In this document: positions 45,665-53,909 of the stretch, in pieces
Numbering within the stretch: the stretch's first letter is position 1
How the letters are laid out: every line of letters begins with the position of its first letter
Assembly: GCA_964490145.1 (NCBI GenBank)
Contig: CAZBBS010000001.1
Location: 15,820 to 79,819, forward strand
Origin: Eutrophocola sp964490145
GTDB taxonomy: Bacteria > Pseudomonadota > Gammaproteobacteria > Pseudomonadales > Pseudohongiellaceae
Length of the DNA stretch: 64,000 nucleotides
Reading direction: 5' to 3'
The notes under the pieces: generated by a model
The model's input: the letters and a program-made list of their open reading frames with translations, nothing else
Databases searched by the model: none
What the model was told of the DNA's origin: nothing
Translations under genes and position numbers: made by a program

Positions 45665-47842
45665 TCAGGCGGCATGGCGCATTGTAACTTGCCTGAGCAC
45701 ATTGCGGATGATTTTTACACCGGCATCATCCCCGAGACTCAATATTGATTCCGGATGAAACTGAACCGCACTGATTGGCAGGGACTCGTGCTCAATGGCC
45801 ATCACCAAGGCGTCAGCGGTTCTCGCCGTCACCTTGAGACAGGACGGCATGTCAGCAGCCACCAGTGAGTGATAACGCCCGATAGCAATGTCGTTGCGAA
45901 CTTCGGCAAACAGGCTCCCTCCGGTTTCAGCCAACACAGAGGCCTTGCCATGCATCGGATAGTCCAGGGATTTCAATGTCCCACCGAAATACTCGACAAT
46001 TCCCTGCAATCCGAGACAAACACCAAATACCGGCAGATTTCTGGACACACAACGTGCCAGCGTCTCTGACAACCTGAAATCAGCGGGGCGTCCGGGCCCT
46101 GGTGACAGGACCACCAGATCAGCAGGGAACTGCTCCAGCACAGCGGCAACCAGTTCAGGGCGCACTGTTCTGACCTGCGCACCCTCTGCCTGAAAGTATG
46201 CCGATAGTGTATGCACGAAAGAGTCCTGATGATCCACCATGAGCACGTTCAAACCCTTGCCATCCGTTCCCCTACAGCTTTCGATACGCTTAGTGTCCAC
46301 GGGATAATCATTCCTGATGGCAGACAGCAGCGCGGATGCCTTCAGCCGGGTTTCTGCTTCCTCTGCCTCGGGGTCTGAATCAAACAACAGGGTTGCCCCT
46401 GCCCTGACTTCAGCCAAGCCGTTTTCGATCCGGATGGTTCGCAGGGTCAGGCCGGTGTTGATCTCACCATTGAATTTCAGAAACCCCATGGCACCGCCAT
46501 ACCACCGGCGCGGTGACTTTTCATGATCCTCAATGAACTGAATGGCAGACTGTTTGGGCGCTCCTGTTACGGTCACCGCCCACATATGGGTAAGGAAAGC
46601 ATCCAGGGCATCAAATTCCGGCCGGATTATGCCCTCAACATGATCCACGGTATGAATGAGGCGAGAATACATTTCAATCTGCCGCCGGCCGATGACCTGC
46701 ACCGATCCCGGAACACAGATCCGGGACTTGTCATTACGGTCCACATCCGTACACATGGATAACTCCGACTCATCCTTGAGGGAGTTGAGCAGTTCCCTGA
46801 CCTGAGCTGCGTCTTCCATGGCATTTGTCCCCCGGGCAATAGTGCCGGAGATCGGACAGGTTTCAACGCGCAAACCCTGCTCAGCCTGTTCAACACGAAC
46901 ATACATTTCCGGCGACGCTGCCACCAGGAATTCCTCTTCACCGAGGTTAATGAACGCCCCATAGGGCGAAGGATTGCGGGTTTTCAGCCGCTCGAAAATA
47001 CAGGATGGGGAATCGATACAGGGTTCCTGGAAGAGCTGCCCGGGGACAGCCTCGAACAGGTCGCCTCGCGCAAAATACTGGCGTGCTTTCCTGACGGTTT
47101 CAGCATATTCCCCCGCCTGATGATCGCATCTCCCGACGGTTTCATCATACTCCGGCATCCTGAATCCAGAGGCCGCACCCATACGTGGGAGATGACCGGT
47201 TGTCAGCCCTTCTGCCTCGAAATCATAACTGTGACGCCGGGCCTGTTCCTTCTGGTGATCCAGCACCAGTATTTCATCAGGCAGGTAAAGCACCAGGTCA
47301 CGGGTACCCGAATCTCGTACCAGTTTGCGTTCCACTTCCTCGAACTGAAAGGCAAGCTCGTAACCAAAGGCACCGTAAAGGCCGAGGAAATTATCCTCGG
47401 TGCTGTAAAACACCTTGATAATTTTACGCAGGACGGAAAACACCGTGATCTGGCGACTGCGTTCTTCTTCAAAAAACACCGGCTCGGCATGGACAAGAGT
47501 AAGAACAAGTCTGTCCTTGTCCTTTTTCACCTCTGCCACGGTATCGCTACCGGTCATGACCGGATCAAGCATCGCCAGCAACACCTGCCCACGTTCATTC
47601 AACGCCACAATCTCCAACTGACGACCATAGGACTGCAACATCAGCGGCGGGTTGGTGAATCCGACATCCCAGCGCGTATAGCGCCCCGGAAACTCGAAAC
47701 CGGAACTGAACAACGCCCCGTGACACTGATCCAGGGCCGTGCTGATTTCAGCCGTCGAATTCAGGTAGTCGCAGCCGACACTGGCGCGATAAATGATGAT
47801 GTCGCCTGCGGTTTTATAACGTGTTGATCGTATGGTGGTCAT
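45665..47842 (-). CDS. trpEG: Fused anthranilate synthase TrpE-TrpG
   Basis: A 725-residue fusion that makes anthranilate from chorismate and glutamine, the first committed step of tryptophan synthesis. Residues about 1-515 are the chorismate-binding TrpE part (GTIARGTNAMED, TDVDRNDKSRIC, TVTGAPKQSAIQFIE). Residues about 525-725 are the glutamine amidotransferase, with Cys609 in FGVCLGLQ and the His-Glu pair in VQFHPES, so both activities appear intact. Most Gammaproteobacteria have separate trpE and trpG. No other trp genes are in the window. A leader peptide and attenuator lie upstream. Confidence 0.93.
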   Translation of the reverse strand: MTTIRSTRYKTAGDIIIYRASVGCDYLNSTAEISTALDQCHGALFSSGFEFPGRYTRWDVGFTNPPLMLQSYGRQLEIVALNERGQVLLAMLDPVMTGSDTVAEVKKDKDRLVLTLVHAEPVFFEEERSRQITVFSVLRKIIKVFYSTEDNFLGLYGAFGYELAFQFEEVERKLVRDSGTRDLVLYLPDEILVLDHQKEQARRHSYDFEAEGLTTGHLPRMGAASGFRMPEYDETVGRCDHQAGEYAETVRKARQYFARGDLFEAVPGQLFQEPCIDSPSCIFERLKTRNPSPYGAFINLGEEEFLVAASPEMYVRVEQAEQGLRVETCPISGTIARGTNAMEDAAQVRELLNSLKDESELSMCTDVDRNDKSRICVPGSVQVIGRRQIEMYSRLIHTVDHVEGIIRPEFDALDAFLTHMWAVTVTGAPKQSAIQFIEDHEKSPRRWYGGAMGFLKFNGEINTGLTLRTIRIENGLAEVRAGATLLFDSDPEAEEAETRLKASALLSAIRNDYPVDTKRIESCRGTDGKGLNVLMVDHQDSFVHTLSAYFQAEGAQVRTVRPELVAAVLEQFPADLVVLSPGPGRPADFRLSETLARCVSRNLPVFGVCLGLQGIVEYFGGTLKSLDYPMHGKASVLAETGGSLFAEVRNDIAIGRYHSLVAADMPSCLKVTARTADALVMAIEHESLPISAVQFHPESILSLGDDAGVKIIRNVLRQVTMRHAA

Positions 47843-47912
47843 AGCCCTTCTCCCAGGTTTTGCCGGTCCGGCTTTCCAGGGCGGGCTTGGATATTAATTT
47901 TTCGTACGCAAG

Positions 47913-47948
47913 AAAAAAGGCCGCCTGGATTTCCGGGCGGCCTTTTTT
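47913..47948 (-). terminator. trp attenuator terminator (3:4 stem)
   Basis: On the minus strand AAAAAAGGCCGCC and GGCGGCCTTTTTT form a 13-base-pair stem around a ten-base loop, ending in T residues. It lies 27 bases after the leader-peptide stop and 71 bases before the trpEG start, exactly the place of a transcription-attenuation terminator. Confidence 0.9.
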
Positions 47949-47974
47949 AAGCATGAATCGACAGGATGTTTCTG

Positions 47975-48058
47975 TTACACCTGCCGGGAAAGCTGCTGGC
48001 TGCCCGACGTATCGAGCCACCACCAGTTTGTCTGTAAAAGTTGTGTGCTTGTGTTCAT
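47975..48058 (-). CDS. trpL: trp operon leader peptide
   Basis: A 27-codon frame from ATG 48056-48058 to TAA 47975-47977 on the minus strand. Codons 12-14 are three consecutive TGG (48017-48025), preceded by LLQTN. Ribosome stalling at these codons during tryptophan shortage would disrupt the pausing stem and prevent formation of the terminator at 47913-47948. The spacing and order (leader, terminator, trpEG) are classical. No strong Shine-Dalgarno is seen. Too short for standard ORF calling. Confidence 0.9.
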   Translation of the reverse strand: MNTSTQLLQTNWWWLDTSGSQQLSRQV

Positions 48059-48155
48059 AGGGCGGCGAGTTTGATGGAACAGGGTGCTGACGTCAAGTTT
48101 GGAGTTGTCTCGGAATAATTCTCTGTGAATAATTCTCCACGCCTGCAGTCTTCAA

Positions 48156-48260
48156 GCCGGTGCCGTTTGCAGGTTCTGGAGACGTCCTCGGCAGGGATGC
48201 CGAGGCCGAGCGTACAGGGATGTACGTCTGCGTTCTCCGGAACCTGCAAGCGGCACCGGC
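48156..48260. repeat. Long imperfect palindromic repeat (copy B)
   Basis: Outer arms of about 29 bases (GCCGGTGCCGTTTGCAGGTT..., 48156-48184, with its near-perfect inverted match ending at 48260) enclose two small hairpins: CCTCGGC-agggat-GCCGAGG and GTAC-agggat-GTAC. The centre, GTAC-N6-GTAC followed by CGTTCTCCG, resembles that of the element at 13351. It lies just upstream of the trp leader and may form a cruciform or a stable RNA stem. Confidence 0.7.
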
Positions 48261-48317
48261 GAACAGATCCGGAATACTGACACTGAACCATGGTCTTAAT
48301 GTTGAAACAGGTTCAAC

Positions 48318-48701
48318 TCAATGCGGCTGGGTTCGGGTGGACTGGTGATATTCAAGTTGCCAGCTTTTACCCTGGTCTGTTTTGCGCCAGATGGAACAGT
48401 GCCTGGCCCCACCGCGCGAGGCTTTTTCGGGCACGATTTGCCGGGCGTAATACGTGGCCATGACCAGTCCTGCTGCCAGTTCCCTGGCCTCAAATTCGGA
48501 AAATTCCCAGCGTGATGCCGGGTTCTTCGCCATGAGCCAGTTGATAACATCCTGCCTGGAGACCTCCCTGCCTTCCGGATTGATCTCACGAAAATCTTCG
48601 GCCAGAAGGGTTTCAAGTGCATCCGGGTTGCCGGAAAAATCCTGGTGCAGGATCAACTCCTCAAGGATACGAATGTGTTCCGGCAAATTCAGGATATCCA
48701 T
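48318..48701 (-). CDS. SnoaL/DUF4440-like small protein
   Basis: A 127-residue cytosolic protein of the NTF2-like superfamily, close to DUF4440: LEELILHQDFSGNPDALETLLAEDFREINPEG (in parts), REVSRQDVINWL, SIWRKTDQGKSWQLEYHQST. It follows ubiH by 17 bases on the same strand and is probably co-transcribed. These proteins are assumed to bind small hydrophobic ligands; no role is established. Confidence 0.78.
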   Translation of the reverse strand: MDILNLPEHIRILEELILHQDFSGNPDALETLLAEDFREINPEGREVSRQDVINWLMAKNPASRWEFSEFEARELAAGLVMATYYARQIVPEKASRGGARHCSIWRKTDQGKSWQLEYHQSTRTQPH

Positions 48702-48718
48702 GTACTATGATGCCCCGG

Positions 48719-49978
48719 TCAGAGTATGCCTTCGAGTTTGACCTGCCGGTCTGCCAGTCCCATGGCACGACGGGCAAAAGCCTGCCTGAGCGGTAGGGAC
48801 AAATCGATACTGAACAGGCCAAATTTTCGGGCCCAGGTGGCCACGATATTGTCGGTGGAAAACAGACGGGTCATGTAATGGCTGAAACCGACAGTCCTGT
48901 CCTGATCCTGACGAACCTGCGCCAGGTAGCGCTGCAGATTATGAATATCGCCCGGGCTCTGACCAGCCCCGACCCCCTCTAGCAGTATCTCTGCCAGTCG
49001 CATGGTATCCCTGAACGCCAGGTTGAATCCCTGCCCGGCAACAGGATGCAGGGAATGGGCCACATTCCCCAGCAACACCAATCCTGGCCGAACCTGTTCA
49101 GATGCCTCTACCAGACTAAGAGGATAGGCATGACGCTCACCAACCCGGATGAATTCACCAAAACGATGACCGAATTCGTCCTGCAACCGGGCAAGAAAAT
49201 CCTGATCATTCAAGGCCAGAATGTCTCCCGCCTCGGCATTGGGATGGGTCCAGACCAGGGCAGCACGGTGCTGTCCATCCAGGTCTGGTAAAGGCAGCAG
49301 GGCCAAGGGGCCTTTGGGTGTGAATCGCTCACAGGCAACATTGTCATGGGGCAAGGTGAAGGCCACGTTGGCGATGATGGCCTGCTGACCATAGGACTCA
49401 CTCAACCGTTCAATGCCCAGTTTCTCGCAAAGACCCGAGCGCCCTCCTTCAGCCACCACTACCAGCGGCGTGGAAATAATCAGTTCCTGGTCATCCCGGG
49501 ACAGTGAAACCTGCATCCCGTCAGCCAGCGGCCTGATGGCGGTAACCTTCACCGGGCTGCATAACTCCACGGAGGTTGCGCCGGCCAAAGCGCTGTTGAA
49601 CATAGTGCCCAGCAAACGGTTTTCCACCACATAACCCAGGGCATCCACACCCTGCTCCTCACTGCTCATGCGCACTGCACCAAAACGGCCCTGATCAGAG
49701 ACATGAATGTGATTGATGGCGGCAGTGTCCGCGGCCATCGCTTCCCAGAGTCCCAGGGTTTTCAGGTAGCTGACTGTGCCATGGGACAACACGGTAGTAC
49801 GTGCATCAAAGGATGGCTGGGTAGGAGGAGCCTGAAGGTCAACCGGGGTCGACTCCACAAGCAGGATATTCAGGGGTTTTTCCAGCCTCGCCTGGTCAAG
49901 AATACAGGCCAGGCTGGCACCGACCATGCCGGCGCCGACTATCACCAGATCATATCGGGATGCCTTGCAGAGACTCAT
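48719..49978 (-). CDS. ubiH: UbiH-family ubiquinone biosynthesis FAD hydroxylase
   Basis: A 419-residue flavoprotein monooxygenase hydroxylating the ubiquinone ring. The FAD-binding Rossmann motif is VIVGAGMVGASLACIL at the N-terminus, and the second FAD motif is GNVAHSLHPVAGQGFNLAFRD. The start overlaps the pepP stop (ATGA). The pepP-ubiH order is standard for Gammaproteobacteria and supports UbiH over UbiF/VisC, although no visC follows. Confidence 0.9.
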   Translation of the reverse strand: MSLCKASRYDLVIVGAGMVGASLACILDQARLEKPLNILLVESTPVDLQAPPTQPSFDARTTVLSHGTVSYLKTLGLWEAMAADTAAINHIHVSDQGRFGAVRMSSEEQGVDALGYVVENRLLGTMFNSALAGATSVELCSPVKVTAIRPLADGMQVSLSRDDQELIISTPLVVVAEGGRSGLCEKLGIERLSESYGQQAIIANVAFTLPHDNVACERFTPKGPLALLPLPDLDGQHRAALVWTHPNAEAGDILALNDQDFLARLQDEFGHRFGEFIRVGERHAYPLSLVEASEQVRPGLVLLGNVAHSLHPVAGQGFNLAFRDTMRLAEILLEGVGAGQSPGDIHNLQRYLAQVRQDQDRTVGFSHYMTRLFSTDNIVATWARKFGLFSIDLSLPLRQAFARRAMGLADRQVKLEGIL

Positions 49979-51315
49979 TGCCCCTGGGCCATGAAGGCTT
50001 CAATGTCCTTGACGGTTTTGGGCAGGCCTTCTGTCAGCACTTCATGCCCGTCAGCGGTAACTGCAACATCGTCCTCGATTCGAACACCGATACCCCACCA
50101 GCGTTTGTCGACTTTCCTGTTACCCGAAGCAATGTAGATCCCCGGCTCAACAGTGAGCACCATGCCGGGCTCAAGCAAACGCCAGTTGCCATCGATTTTG
50201 TAATCGCCCACATCGTGTACATCCATCCCCAGCCAGTGTCCGGCGCGGTGCATATAGAAATCGGTATACGCCTTTTTCTTGATCAGCGTGTCCACCTTGC
50301 CTTTCAGAAGACCGAGTTTGACCAGTCCCTCTGTAATGACTTTAACCGTCACATTGTGGGGCTCATCCCAGTGATTACCGGGTTTGACCGCTTTGATGGC
50401 TTCCAGCTGGGCTTTCAACACCAGCTCGTAGATGGCTTTTTGTTCCTTGCTGAATTTCCCGCTAACCGGGAAAGTCCGGGTGATGTCCGAGGCATAATAT
50501 TCATATTCACAACCTGCATCGATAAGTACCAGGTCACCCTTTTTCATGGGCATGTTGTTTTCGTTGTAATGCAGGATGCAGGCGTTTTCACCGCTGGCCA
50601 CAATGGAATTATAGGCAGGTGTCCGACAACCGGTGCGGGCAAATTCATGCAGATATTCGGCTTCCAGTTCATATTCATACATGCCCGGCTTGCATACGGC
50701 CATGGCCCGCTTGTGAGCCGCCACCGCAATCTGCCCGGATTCACGCATGACCTTGATTTCGGCCTTGGATTTGATCAGCCGCATCTCATGGAGCAGATGA
50801 TCCAGCACAAGGAATTCTCCCGGTGAGTGCACACCGCTGCGTACCTTGCTGCGAATGACCTTTACCCACTCCATCACCTTGTGATCGAACTGCTCGTCAT
50901 GACCCATGGCGTAGTACACCCGTTCACGACCTTCAATCAGGCCTGGTAAAATATCGTCTATATCCGAAATCGGGAATGCATCATCCACCCCCAGAACATC
51001 CATGGCATTTTCCGGTCCCATCAACCGGCCAGTCCACATTTCCTTCAGGGCATCCTTTTCCTGGCAAAACAACAGGCACTCCCCCTGTTTGCGGCCAGGG
51101 ATCAACACCAGGCAGCATTCGGCCTCCCGAAAACCGGTGAGATAGTACAGGTCACTGCTCTGGCGAAAAGCAAAGTGGGAATCGCCGTTGCGCAGGTATT
51201 CCTCTGCAGAATTCAAAATGGCGATGGAGTTGGGTTCCATGTGAGCCATAAGCTCACGACGGCGTTTTTTATACTCGGACGTTTTGATAGTGGGTTTGGC
51301 CATAATATGGGTCAC
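49975..51315 (-). CDS. pepP: Xaa-Pro aminopeptidase
   Basis: A 446-residue pita-bread-fold metallopeptidase removing N-terminal residues before proline. The dinuclear manganese ligands are visible: DAGCEYEYYASDITRTFP (two Asp), HRAGHWLGMDVHDVGDY (His), LTVEPGIYIA (Glu) and GIGVRIEDDV (Glu). A start four codons downstream at MAKPT is also possible. It overlaps ubiH and follows ygfB. Confidence 0.95.
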   Translation of the reverse strand: MTHIMAKPTIKTSEYKKRRRELMAHMEPNSIAILNSAEEYLRNGDSHFAFRQSSDLYYLTGFREAECCLVLIPGRKQGECLLFCQEKDALKEMWTGRLMGPENAMDVLGVDDAFPISDIDDILPGLIEGRERVYYAMGHDEQFDHKVMEWVKVIRSKVRSGVHSPGEFLVLDHLLHEMRLIKSKAEIKVMRESGQIAVAAHKRAMAVCKPGMYEYELEAEYLHEFARTGCRTPAYNSIVASGENACILHYNENNMPMKKGDLVLIDAGCEYEYYASDITRTFPVSGKFSKEQKAIYELVLKAQLEAIKAVKPGNHWDEPHNVTVKVITEGLVKLGLLKGKVDTLIKKKAYTDFYMHRAGHWLGMDVHDVGDYKIDGNWRLLEPGMVLTVEPGIYIASGNRKVDKRWWGIGVRIEDDVAVTADGHEVLTEGLPKTVKDIEAFMAQGQ

Positions 51316-51344
51316 TTGTCCCGGTTAGTTGTTCAAACGTGTTT

Positions 51345-51917
51345 CTAGTGGATGACCTCCGGACCCGATTCCTCATCGAATACTTTCGGGTTGCCGGGGG
51401 CATTTTGCTGGTAAACCGTGATAGCCGCCATTCTGACGTATTCCACGACTTCCATGAAATTGATTTCGTTTTCTTTTTCGCTCAGGTGCTCATCGTCCTG
51501 GTCAACCTGGGCAATACGGGAAAAGTCCGCCAGGACTTCCCGTGTTTCAGGCATCATGGCGGATTCATCCCGAACCCAGGCCCCGGCAAAACCGGCAATA
51601 AAGCCATCGCACCAGTCTGCTAGCGAGGAGATCCGGCTTGGCAAGGGTTCATCGTCATCAGGCAGCATGGGCTGAAAACCGTAGTCGCCAGCCTGCAGTT
51701 GACTTCGGATATCCGCCAGCAACATCTGCATCAGGTTGTTGATGATGTCCGGCAACTCCTGCTCATCCAGTTCCAGGATGCGCTGAGCCAGTTCGACATC
51801 ATGATTGGTGCTGCCGGTACAGACAATACCGCTGAGCACACCATGCATTTCCGGTACCGGCCGGTAAATACTGCAGTTTGCCAGCAGCTCTGCTGTCTTT
51901 GAAAAATCTGCCGCCAT
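51345..51917 (-). CDS. ygfB: UPF0149 (YgfB-like) protein
   Basis: About 190 residues from ATG 51917; the longer frame adds a hydrophobic-looking but poorly conserved N-terminus and overlaps the divergent promoter. Family blocks: EMHGVLSGIVCTG, LADWCDGFIAGFAGAW and the acidic C-terminal part. UPF0149 proteins have a helical fold; in Pseudomonas YgfB has been linked to regulation of beta-lactamase expression. First gene of ygfB-pepP-ubiH-DUF4440 on the minus strand. Confidence 0.88.
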   Translation of the reverse strand: MAADFSKTAELLANCSIYRPVPEMHGVLSGIVCTGSTNHDVELAQRILELDEQELPDIINNLMQMLLADIRSQLQAGDYGFQPMLPDDDEPLPSRISSLADWCDGFIAGFAGAWVRDESAMMPETREVLADFSRIAQVDQDDEHLSEKENEINFMEVVEYVRMAAITVYQQNAPGNPKVFDEESGPEVIH

Positions 51918-52079
51918 TGGCTGTAACCTGCTGTCAATTGTCAGGAATGCAAAGTCGCCAATGATAGCATTTACCCTTACGGAAAGGGTTCCCAAATTGA
52001 TGGAATAAAACTTGAGTTGACCCGTCAGGGTGGGCGCTTTATAGTTACTAGCCGTCTATTTTCAGGGAAAATATGACCA

Positions 52080-52286
52080 ATGACTGACATTAGTTTCAAT
52101 ACGTTAGAAGCCAAAGTTGATGAACTGATTCAACTTTGTAACGAAATGAAAAGCGAGAACCAGTTGCTCAGGGACCACAAGCATAACTGGGAAAATGAGC
52201 GCAAATCTCTCGTGGAAAAAAATGAACTGGCGCGCGCCAGACTGGAAAAAGTGCTACAGCGTCTCAAGACCCTGGAACAGGGTTAA
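52080..52286 (+). CDS. Small coiled-coil protein (TIGR02449-like)
   Basis: A 68-residue, almost entirely coiled-coil protein with heptads throughout (LEAKVDELIQLCNEMKSENQ in part, LARARLEKVLQRLKTLEQG). This small family is found directly before zapA in many Pseudomonas-like Gammaproteobacteria and resembles ZapB, the Z-ring-associated coiled coil. It is 22 bases upstream of zapA and therefore likely works in cell division. Confidence 0.85.
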   Translation: MTDISFNTLEAKVDELIQLCNEMKSENQLLRDHKHNWENERKSLVEKNELARARLEKVLQRLKTLEQG

Positions 52287-52308
52287 CCTGAAAGAGATCA
52301 CTTCGACA

Positions 52309-52623
52309 ATGTCTTCAGATACCGATACCGTCACTATCAACATTCTTGGTCGTGAGTACCAGATCAGCTGCCCTCCTGAAGAAGAGGAAGGCCTGCGCAA
52401 ATCAGCCAAATATCTGGACAAGCAGATGGAATCGGTAAAAACCCGCGGCTCGACTCTGGCCTACGAAAAGGTGGCTGTCATGGCCGCCCTGAATATCTGT
52501 CACGACCTGCTGCAAAAAAACCAGCAATCCGAATCAGCTGACAACGCCGCCCTGGACAAGATGAAAAAGCTCCAGGACAAGATCGACAAGGCACTGCACG
52601 CCAGTCGACAGATCGAGATCTGA
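52309..52623 (+). CDS. zapA: Cell division protein ZapA
   Basis: A 104-residue cytosolic FtsZ-ring stabiliser, starting at ATG 52309; the longer frame overlaps the preceding gene. The N-terminal beta domain reads TVTINILGREYQISCPPEEE, then a helical dimerisation region with YEKVAVMAALNICHDLL. Followed directly by the 6S RNA gene, the usual gammaproteobacterial order zapA-ssrS-ygfA. Confidence 0.95.
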   Translation: MSSDTDTVTINILGREYQISCPPEEEEGLRKSAKYLDKQMESVKTRGSTLAYEKVAVMAALNICHDLLQKNQQSESADNAALDKMKKLQDKIDKALHASRQIEI

Positions 52624-52692
52624 ACACCTGAGAAGGTCTCTTCCTTCAAAACGTCCCCCGATAATTTCATCCCCACCGTTCTGAATTTGGCA

Positions 52693-52698
52693 TATAAT
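52693..52698 (+). promoter_or_regulatory. -10 element of the 6S RNA promoter
   Basis: A perfect TATAAT lies six bases before the predicted 5' end of 6S RNA. No good -35 hexamer is visible at 17 bases, so the promoter may depend on the extended region. Confidence 0.7.
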
Positions 52699-52703
52699 GG
52701 CCG

Positions 52704-52880
52704 CCTCCCTGGGATATTGGCCAGTTGAATATGTTCTTGAGCCGATAATTGTTACCCGGAGGCCTTGCCTAATGGCGTTGTGTGCATGTCCGCTTGACGG
52801 AAAGCCTGATACGTCGGGTGGGCCACCACCTGAACCCTACGGTTCAGGACCCATTCGGCAGCGGTATTTTGGGGAGCTCT
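52704..52880 (+). ncRNA. ssrS: 6S RNA
   Basis: About 177 bases between zapA and ygfA. The closing stem pairs CTCCC near 52705 with GGGAG near 52872-52877; the apical hairpin CCTGAACC-ctac-GGTTCAGG (52829-52848) is equivalent to the CCTTGAACC/GGTTCAAGG stem in E. coli 6S RNA. GAGCCGATA near 52740 also matches the E. coli sequence. 6S RNA binds sigma-70 polymerase and mimics an open promoter in stationary phase. Ends are approximate. Confidence 0.9.
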
Positions 52881-52887
52881 GAATTTC

Positions 52888-53568
52888 ATGAAACTGCCGC
52901 CTTCGGGCGGCATTTTTCTTGGAAATAAACCCCAGGCAACACAATTTGTTAGTACTCACTATCAGAATAGCACCTTGAATTACAGTCTCCAAGACAGAAA
53001 AGCGCAAAGAGCGGCCATCCGCCAGGCACGCCGCAGCCTGCCTCTCGAGCAGCAGCAACGTGCTGCCAGGCTTGTCGCCGACTGGGCCATGACACAGACG
53101 CTGTTCCCACTGGGCCAGCATATTGCCATTTACATGGATGCCGATGGTGAAGTGGGCACCCAACCTCTACTTAATGCATTGATAAATCAAGGTATTTCTT
53201 GCTATCTGCCCGTATTGGTCCCGGAAACCACCACTCTGGAATTTCGCCAATACCTGCCGGACAGGCCGCTGGTCACCAATTTCTTTGGTTTGCTTGAGCC
53301 GGCTGCCAATGCGCCCACCATTACCCCTGAAACACTGGATACCGTATTCATGCCTCTTGTGGGCTTTGATGCTGCCGGCAATCGCCTTGGCATGGGCAAA
53401 GGCTACTATGACAGAACTTTCAGTTTTCTGATGTCATCAGACCGGGAAAGCCCCAGATTGATTGGGCTGGCGCATGATTGTCAGAGGGTAGAGAAGCTGG
53501 AGGCCGCCGACTGGGACGTGCCCCTGAGTGGAATAATCACCCCCGGATGCTATTACCCGGTAAGGTGA
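52888..53568 (+). CDS. ygfA: 5-formyltetrahydrofolate cyclo-ligase
   Basis: Up to 226 residues. The enzyme converts 5-formyl-THF to methenyl-THF, using ATP. Core motifs: RAAIRQARRSLPLEQQQRAA, DADGEVGTQPLL, VFMPLVGFDAAGNRLGMGKGYYDRTF (in parts), GLAHDCQRVE and WDVPLSGIITP. The start is uncertain: ATG 52888 lies over a hairpin and directly after 6S RNA, while TTG 52975 gives a more usual N-terminus. As in enterics, transcription probably continues from ssrS. Confidence 0.9.
   Translation: MKLPPSGGIFLGNKPQATQFVSTHYQNSTLNYSLQDRKAQRAAIRQARRSLPLEQQQRAARLVADWAMTQTLFPLGQHIAIYMDADGEVGTQPLLNALINQGISCYLPVLVPETTTLEFRQYLPDRPLVTNFFGLLEPAANAPTITPETLDTVFMPLVGFDAAGNRLGMGKGYYDRTFSFLMSSDRESPRLIGLAHDCQRVEKLEAADWDVPLSGIITPGCYYPVR
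52895..52915 (+). terminator. Hairpin terminator after 6S RNA
   Basis: TGCCGCC-ttcg-GGCGGCA with a UUCG-type tetraloop is followed by TTTTT. It would end 6S transcripts, with partial readthrough into ygfA. It overlaps the longest possible ygfA N-terminus, an argument for the later start codon. Confidence 0.8.
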
Positions 53569-53591
53569 TGGTGTTGTGTGACTCCCAAGCC

Positions 53592-53684
53592 TTATAACAG
53601 GCTGCTTTGGGCGACACTGCTAATCAGGATGCCGGCACTGAATACTATAAACAGAACCATCATCAGATCTGGACGCTTTTTCAT
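53592..53684 (-). CDS. 30-residue single-span membrane peptide
   Basis: A 30-codon frame on the minus strand (ATG 53682-53684, TAA 53592-53594), preceded by an excellent AGGAG at seven-base spacing. The peptide starts with the charged KKRPDL, followed by a hydrophobic helix of about 18 residues (MMVLFIVFSAGILISSVA) and a short polar end. Small inner-membrane proteins beginning with this type of sequence are found in other Gammaproteobacteria, I believe, but I cannot name a family. It lies between ygfA and rpiA; function unknown. Confidence 0.65.
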   Translation of the reverse strand: MKKRPDLMMVLFIVFSAGILISSVAQSSLL

Positions 53685-53909
53685 ACTTACTCCTGGTGAG
53701 CAATGGTATGCAGGTAACGATACAACAAGTTAGAGCGCTTACCTTATGAACAAGTTTAGCTAAATCTTGTAACCGGCTGAACTTTATATATTTTTAACAT
53801 TAAATTCAACAAATATTTTCATTTTGCAAAACTTTTTTGTTCACTCGCCAGTCCTGGTTGCCTCAGCTAGACTAGCGGGTGTCGGACACACCGGAAGAGA
53901 GATCCAAAG
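53685..53909. promoter_or_regulatory. Upstream region of rpiA and the small membrane peptide
   Basis: A very AT-rich 225-base spacer with promoters expected for both directions. I see no defined operator. A purine-rich GGAAGAGAG before the rpiA ATG is its ribosome-binding site. Confidence 0.45.
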
